Part shown: one piece after another, positions 60,636 to 64,000 of the stretch
Layout of the letters: the number at the start of each line of letters is the position of its first letter
Position numbering within the stretch: the stretch's first letter is position 1
NCBI RefSeq assembly: GCF_004336805.1
Contig: NZ_SJXM01000002.1
Span: 62,001 to 126,000 of the forward strand
Reading direction: 5' to 3'
DNA from: Aeromicrobium sp. IC_218
GTDB lineage: Bacteria > Actinomycetota > Actinomycetes > Propionibacteriales > Nocardioidaceae
DNA length: 64,000 nucleotides
The notes under the pieces: model-generated
What the model was told of the DNA's origin: nothing
The model's input: only the letters and a program-made list of their open reading frames with translations
The model's database searches: none
Translations under genes and position numbers: made by a program

Positions 60636-60647
60636 CGGGCCACCGTA
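60636..60647 (-). promoter_or_regulatory. Leaderless-type promoter of the VOC gene
   Basis: Minus strand TACGGT (60647-60642), 6 nt (GGCCCG), ATG 60635. Confidence 0.5.
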
Positions 60648-60778
60648 GGACGTCCGGCCGCGCCCGGGCGGGAACGACGCGCGCCGACGCGCTCGGCGCG
60701 TCTCCCGGATCCACGCGCCGGCGTCCCTAGGATGGTCGCTGACGCACCATCCGGTGGTCGGCGAGAAGGAGGTGGGCG

Positions 60779-61750
60779 ATGCGCGAGATCGAGCTCGTCG
60801 GACTCAGCGACGACCAGCAGTTCCTCGTCGCCCGCGACCCGTCGTCGGGCGAGCAGCTCGCCCTGCGGGCCGACCACCGCACGCTGTCCCAGGTCGCGCA
60901 GCTCAGCCGAGCCCCGCGGCCGCGACCCGGTCGATCGGAGACCACGATGGACATGTCACCGCGCGAGATCCAGACCCGTGTCCGGCGCGGCGAGACGCCC
61001 GAGGCGGTGGCCGACGCCGCCGGCGTGGACGTCGAGCGCGTCATGGCCTACGCCATCCCGGTGCTCGCCGAGCGCGAGTTCATGGTCGAGCAGGCCCGCA
61101 AGACCGTCGTCCGCCGACGCCACGTCGGGGGCGCCAACGTCGTCCTCGGCACCCTCGTCGACGAGCAGGTCCAGGCCCGTGGCGGCTCCGCCGAGGCGGC
61201 CGTGTGGGACTCCTGGCGCCGCGAGGACGGCCGCTGGACGCTGACGGTGCTGCCCGAGGGCGCCACCGACCCGGCCACCTTCACCTACGACGTCCAGGGT
61301 CGCTACGTGCTGCCCGCCGACCAGGTCGCGCACGACCTCGTGGGCGACCTCGCTCCCCCGGTCTCGCACGAGATGGCGATCGCCGACGCCCTGCGCGACG
61401 CCCCCGCGTCCACCCAGGAGCCCACGGTCGTCGAGGTCGTCGTCGAGGCCGAGGTCGACCTGCACCCGGTCGGCGTCTCCTCGCTCAAGGCCGCGCGCGA
61501 CCGCCGTGCGATGGAGCAGATGGCCCTGGCCGAGGAGCAGCTCGCGCTGCCCACCGAGCCCGAGCAGGACACGCTCCCCGAGGCCGAGCACGACGAGCCC
61601 GCCGCCCCGGCCGAGCCGGAGCCCGAGCCGCAGCGTCCGGCGATGGCCGTCCCCGACGACCTGCCCGACGACGGCCCGCGCAAGAAGCGTCACGAGCGCC
61701 GTCGCGTCCCCAGCTGGGACGAGATCATGTTCGGTTCCTCCGCCGACTGA
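60779..61750 (+). CDS. sepH: Septation protein SepH (DUF3071)
   Basis: Actinobacterial cell-division protein that binds FtsZ and stimulates Z-ring assembly. 323 residues: N-terminal DUF3071 domain (about 1-165) starting MREIELVGLSDDQQFLVA, with a helix-turn-helix-like stretch (MSPREIQTRVRRGETPEAVADAAG near 59-82) followed by RVMAYAIPVLAERE. The rest is an acidic, proline-rich disordered tail that ends in a basic cluster (RKKRHERRRVPSWDEIMFG). ATG 60779 has a perfect GAAGGAGG seven bases upstream. Confidence 0.94.
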   Translation: MREIELVGLSDDQQFLVARDPSSGEQLALRADHRTLSQVAQLSRAPRPRPGRSETTMDMSPREIQTRVRRGETPEAVADAAGVDVERVMAYAIPVLAEREFMVEQARKTVVRRRHVGGANVVLGTLVDEQVQARGGSAEAAVWDSWRREDGRWTLTVLPEGATDPATFTYDVQGRYVLPADQVAHDLVGDLAPPVSHEMAIADALRDAPASTQEPTVVEVVVEAEVDLHPVGVSSLKAARDRRAMEQMALAEEQLALPTEPEQDTLPEAEHDEPAAPAEPEPEPQRPAMAVPDDLPDDGPRKKRHERRRVPSWDEIMFGSSAD

Positions 61751-61791
61751 GACCCACCACCGCGCGGCTCCGCCGCGATGTGTGTCGAATC

Positions 61792-61823
61792 GGACCCCTT
61801 CCCGCGGCGGACGGGGTCCTTTT
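61792..61823 (+). terminator. Rho-independent terminator after sepH
   Basis: GGACCCC (61792-61798) pairs with GGGGTCC (61813-61819), 14-nt loop, followed by TTTT (61820-61823). It lies between the converging sepH and tdk genes. Confidence 0.75.
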
Positions 61824-61861
61824 CGTCACACTTCTCGGCAGCGCCGAGCCCGGGTGAGGAT

Positions 61862-62515
61862 CTAGCCGAAGGGGAGCACGTCGGGCGAGAGCGCGGACGC
61901 CTTCGCCGTCGCGGCTGTCATGCGGCGTCGGTGGTGCCGGCGGCACAGCACCTCGTAGCCGACCGTGGGCGCCGGACGGTCGGGGTCCTCCACGTCGCCG
62001 ACGACGATGACGTCGCCCTCGGTGACCATGACGCCGTCCTCGGTGCGCGCGTTGTGCGTCGCGCGGCGGCCGCACCAGCACAGCGCCTCGACCTGCAGCG
62101 TGTGGACGCGGTCGGCGAGCTCCATGAGCCGGCGCGAGCCCTCGAACAGCTCGGTGCGGAAGTCGGTGAGGATGCCGAAGGCGAAGACGTCGACCTCGAG
62201 CTCGTCGACGATCTTGGCCAGGTCGTCGATCTGCGTGCGCGTGTAGAACTGCGCCTCGTCGCACACCAGGTAGTCGACGCGTCCGCCGCGGGTCAGCTCG
62301 TCGACGACGTACGTCCAGAAGCCGAAGCCCTCGTTGACCTCGATCGCCGGGACGGACAGGCCCAGGCGGCTGGAGAGCACCGCCTCGCCGGCGCGGTCGC
62401 GCGAGCTGAACACGCGTCCCTCGCGCCCGCGGGCCCGGTGGTTGTGGTCCATCTGGAGCGCCAGGGTGCTCTTGCCGCTGTCCATCACGCCCACGAACGC
62501 CCGAAGCTCTGCCAC
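61862..62515 (-). CDS. tdk: Thymidine kinase
   Basis: Type II thymidine kinase salvaging thymidine to dTMP. 217 residues. P-loop GVMDSGKST at 9-17, the catalytic/DEAQ motif CDEAQFY near 86, and a C-terminal zinc ribbon with CWCGRRATHNAR and the CRRHH end. GTG 62515 is the start that gives the family N-terminus; the frame is open upstream inside the next gene only as a shadow. With dut it makes two dTTP-supply genes in the window. Confidence 0.93.
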   Translation of the reverse strand: MAELRAFVGVMDSGKSTLALQMDHNHRARGREGRVFSSRDRAGEAVLSSRLGLSVPAIEVNEGFGFWTYVVDELTRGGRVDYLVCDEAQFYTRTQIDDLAKIVDELEVDVFAFGILTDFRTELFEGSRRLMELADRVHTLQVEALCWCGRRATHNARTEDGVMVTEGDVIVVGDVEDPDRPAPTVGYEVLCRRHHRRRMTAATAKASALSPDVLPFG

Positions 62516-62544
62516 CCCGCCATTCTGCCAGGGGGCGGCCGGGG

Positions 62545-63675
62545 TCAGGACGTCGCCACGAGCAGCGGGATGCGCATCTCCGGACCCGTGATCGAGCCGT
62601 GGAACCCGACCATGCCGATCTCGGAGGGGAAGTCGCGGGTGGCGAACACGCCGAAGTCGCCCAGGGCGGCGACCACCACGTCGCCGACGCGCTCGGCCAC
62701 CGAGCCGTCGAGCGGGCCGAACCAGTCCTCGAGCCCGTCGTCGCGGGTGCGGACGAGCGCGCGGTCGCCCACGGCGTCGCGCCAGCGGCGCGCCACGTCG
62801 TGCATGGCGCCGGGGCGCACGTGCAGGTGGCGCAGCCGGGCCTCGCCGGCCAGCACCTCGACGTCGTCGAGCAGGCGCGGGTGGTCGGCCACGTCGAAGC
62901 GGTCGTCCGCGGGCAGGTCGATCATGCCGTGGTCGGCCGTGACGACGAGCGTCGTGCCCGGGGGCAGCTCCTCGTGCAGCTGGCGGACGTCCGCGTCGAC
63001 GGCGACGAGGGTGTCGCGCCACTCCTGCGAGCGGCAGCCCTGGCGGTGCCCGACGTGGTCGAGCCGCGGCTCGTAGGTGTAGACGACGGCCCGGTCGGTC
63101 GCCTCGAGGGCGTCCAGGCAGACGTCCAGCTGCTCCCACTGGTTCTCGATGCCCGCGAACGGCACACCGTGCTGGCTGACCGCGGTGAGCCCGCTGCCGG
63201 CGAAGCGGGCCTGGTTGACGACGGTGACCGGCACGCCGGCGTCGTGGATGCGGCGCAGCATGGTCGGGTGCGGCTGCCACTCCAGCGGGTCGACCCGGTC
63301 GTCCCAGGTCAGCGAGTTGAGCCGGCGGTTGGTGCCGGGGATGCGCGAGGTGAAGCCGGTGACGCCGTGCCGGCCCGGGGCCAGGCCGGTGCCCAGCGAG
63401 GTCAGGCTGGTCGCGGTCGTCGACGGGACGCCGCAGGTGATCGGCTCGCGGGTGGCCAGGCGCGACAGGAACGGGGCCAGGTCGGCGTGCTCCTCGAGCA
63501 GGTCCGAGCCGAGCCCGTCGACCAGCATGACCAGGTACCGCGAGGTTTCGGGCAGGTCGAACGGGTCGGCGAAGCCGGGCAGGCCCAGGCGGTGGGCGAC
63601 CGCCGGCAGCACCATGTCGAGCGAGCGGCCCCCGTAGGCGGGCAGCAGCGGCGCGGCGCCGCCGGGCGCGCTCAC
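62545..63675 (-). CDS. Alkaline phosphatase-superfamily protein (nucleotide pyrophosphatase/phosphodiesterase-like)
   Basis: 376-residue enzyme of the type I phosphodiesterase/nucleotide pyrophosphatase branch. Metal and nucleophile motifs: MLVDGLGSDLL near 50, VPSTTATSLTSLGTG near 84 (nucleophilic Thr), YTYEPRLDHVGH near 208 (Asp/His), and VVTADHGMID near 255. No signal peptide, so cytosolic. Substrate unknown. GTG 63675 overlaps the stop of the DUF5998 gene (GTGA). It precedes tdk by 29 bp. Confidence 0.88.
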   Translation of the reverse strand: MSAPGGAAPLLPAYGGRSLDMVLPAVAHRLGLPGFADPFDLPETSRYLVMLVDGLGSDLLEEHADLAPFLSRLATREPITCGVPSTTATSLTSLGTGLAPGRHGVTGFTSRIPGTNRRLNSLTWDDRVDPLEWQPHPTMLRRIHDAGVPVTVVNQARFAGSGLTAVSQHGVPFAGIENQWEQLDVCLDALEATDRAVVYTYEPRLDHVGHRQGCRSQEWRDTLVAVDADVRQLHEELPPGTTLVVTADHGMIDLPADDRFDVADHPRLLDDVEVLAGEARLRHLHVRPGAMHDVARRWRDAVGDRALVRTRDDGLEDWFGPLDGSVAERVGDVVVAALGDFGVFATRDFPSEIGMVGFHGSITGPEMRIPLLVATS

Positions 63676-64000
63676 CGGGGCAGGGCCGTGCGGGACGTGG
63701 CCTCCGAGAGCCGGCGGGCGAGCTCGAGCAGCTGCTCGACCGCGGTGCCGCCCTCGGCGACCGCGCTGAGCCGCAGCGAGAAGTCGTCGCTGGACAGCGT
63801 GCCGGAGTAGCCGTGGTCGGCCTCGCAGTTCGGGTCCTCGCACTGGGCGGGCTCGAGCTCGACGCGCGACACCGCGCCCCAGCCGATCGTCAGCACGGCC
63901 TCGACGACGCCCCGCGAGCCCTCGGGCACCATGCGCGTGACGACGACCGACGTCACCGCGCTGAGCGGCACCGCCTCGCTCGTCGTGGACGTGTACGGCT
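63672..64000 (-). CDS. DUF5998 protein, 5' end beyond the window
   Basis: Partial coding region, 109 codons visible, open to the window edge and reading PYTSTTSEAVPLSAV at the boundary. Matches the C-terminal half of DUF5998, an actinobacterial family of unknown function; the blocks VSRVELEPAQCEDPNCEADHGY and GTLSSDDFSLRLSAVAEG are diagnostic to me. The CEDPNC motif may bind metal. An internal GTG at 63971 is not the true start because the family extends well upstream. Co-translated with the phosphodiesterase-like gene. Confidence 0.85.
   Translation of the reverse strand, partial: PYTSTTSEAVPLSAVTSVVVTRMVPEGSRGVVEAVLTIGWGAVSRVELEPAQCEDPNCEADHGYSGTLSSDDFSLRLSAVAEGGTAVEQLLELARRLSEATSRTALPR

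Noticed and set aside
60666-60710. Imperfect GC palindrome (GACGCGC / GCGCGTC) upstream of sepH
   Set aside because: Arms are short and consist of simple GC alternation expected by chance at this composition.
55438-60714. 1758-codon open frame antisense to putA
   Set aside because: Rich in Arg, Gly, Asp and His repeats with no domain; it is the GC-rich mirror of putA and the MFS gene.

Overview
The window is very GC-rich, densely coded DNA from an actinomycete. It carries several lineage markers: RbpA, WhiA, SepH, actinobacterial-type ferrochelatase, DUF3093, DUF3159, DUF4193, DUF4235 and DUF5998 proteins, many GTG starts and many leaderless-type promoters. Gene order matches blocks I know from Mycobacterium tuberculosis: ctaB-tkt-tal-zwf-opcA-pgl, gap-pgk-tpiA-secG, whiA-yvcK-rapZ-uvrC, Rv1637c-uvrA, fadA2/fabG4/htdX, and Rv2689c to suhB. 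The overall flavour (no mycolate or PE/PPE genes, chimeric intergenic palindromes) suggests Nocardioidaceae (Nocardioides/Aeromicrobium-like), but the genus is a guess.

Layout. 0-13.3 kb: haem O synthase, then a complete non-oxidative plus oxidative pentose-phosphate operon (tkt, tal, pgi, zwf, opcA, pgl), facing the lower-glycolysis operon gap-pgk-tpiA-secG-rbpA across a bidirectional terminator. 13.3-21 kb: whiA, yvcK, rapZ, uvrC and uvrA in one tightly coupled minus-strand run. 21.1-22.5 kb: the main irregularity. A metallo-hydrolase gene has a foreign-looking 3' end, followed by two small unknown genes and then a frameshifted remnant of a second copy of the hydrolase 3' end. 22.5-34.7 kb: small metabolic genes, a P450 coupled to a membrane protein, an amino-acid permease, TerC behind a probable yybP-ykoY (Mn2+) riboswitch, uvrB, and a fatty-acid cluster (thiolase / FabG4 / MaoC hydratase). 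34.7-42 kb: thioesterase, PAC2 protein, dxs, flavin reductase, and aconitase with a 20-bp palindrome overlapping its promoter. 42-45.4 kb: RDD protein and a very large multi-span membrane protein. 45.4-54.4 kb: an RNA methyltransferase, a KimA-like K+ permease divergent from two RCK proteins, then small conserved actinobacterial genes, dut, and suhB. 54.4-64 kb: ferrochelatase, MFS permease, bifunctional PutA, VOC protein, SepH, thymidine kinase, a phosphodiesterase-like protein and a partial DUF5998 gene at the edge.

How it fits together. Most of the window is core metabolism: glucose-6-phosphate partitioning, lower glycolysis, TCA entry, isoprenoid and haem synthesis. It also holds all three UvrABC repair genes and developmental/cell-division regulators. 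Neighbouring genes commonly overlap by one or four bases (TGATG, ATGA, GTGA), implying translational coupling. At least a dozen transcription units show a TANNNT hexamer 6-7 nt before the start codon, the signature of leaderless mRNA. I see no prophage, insertion sequence, tRNA, rRNA or CRISPR. No intergenic stretch over 300 bases lacks a described feature.
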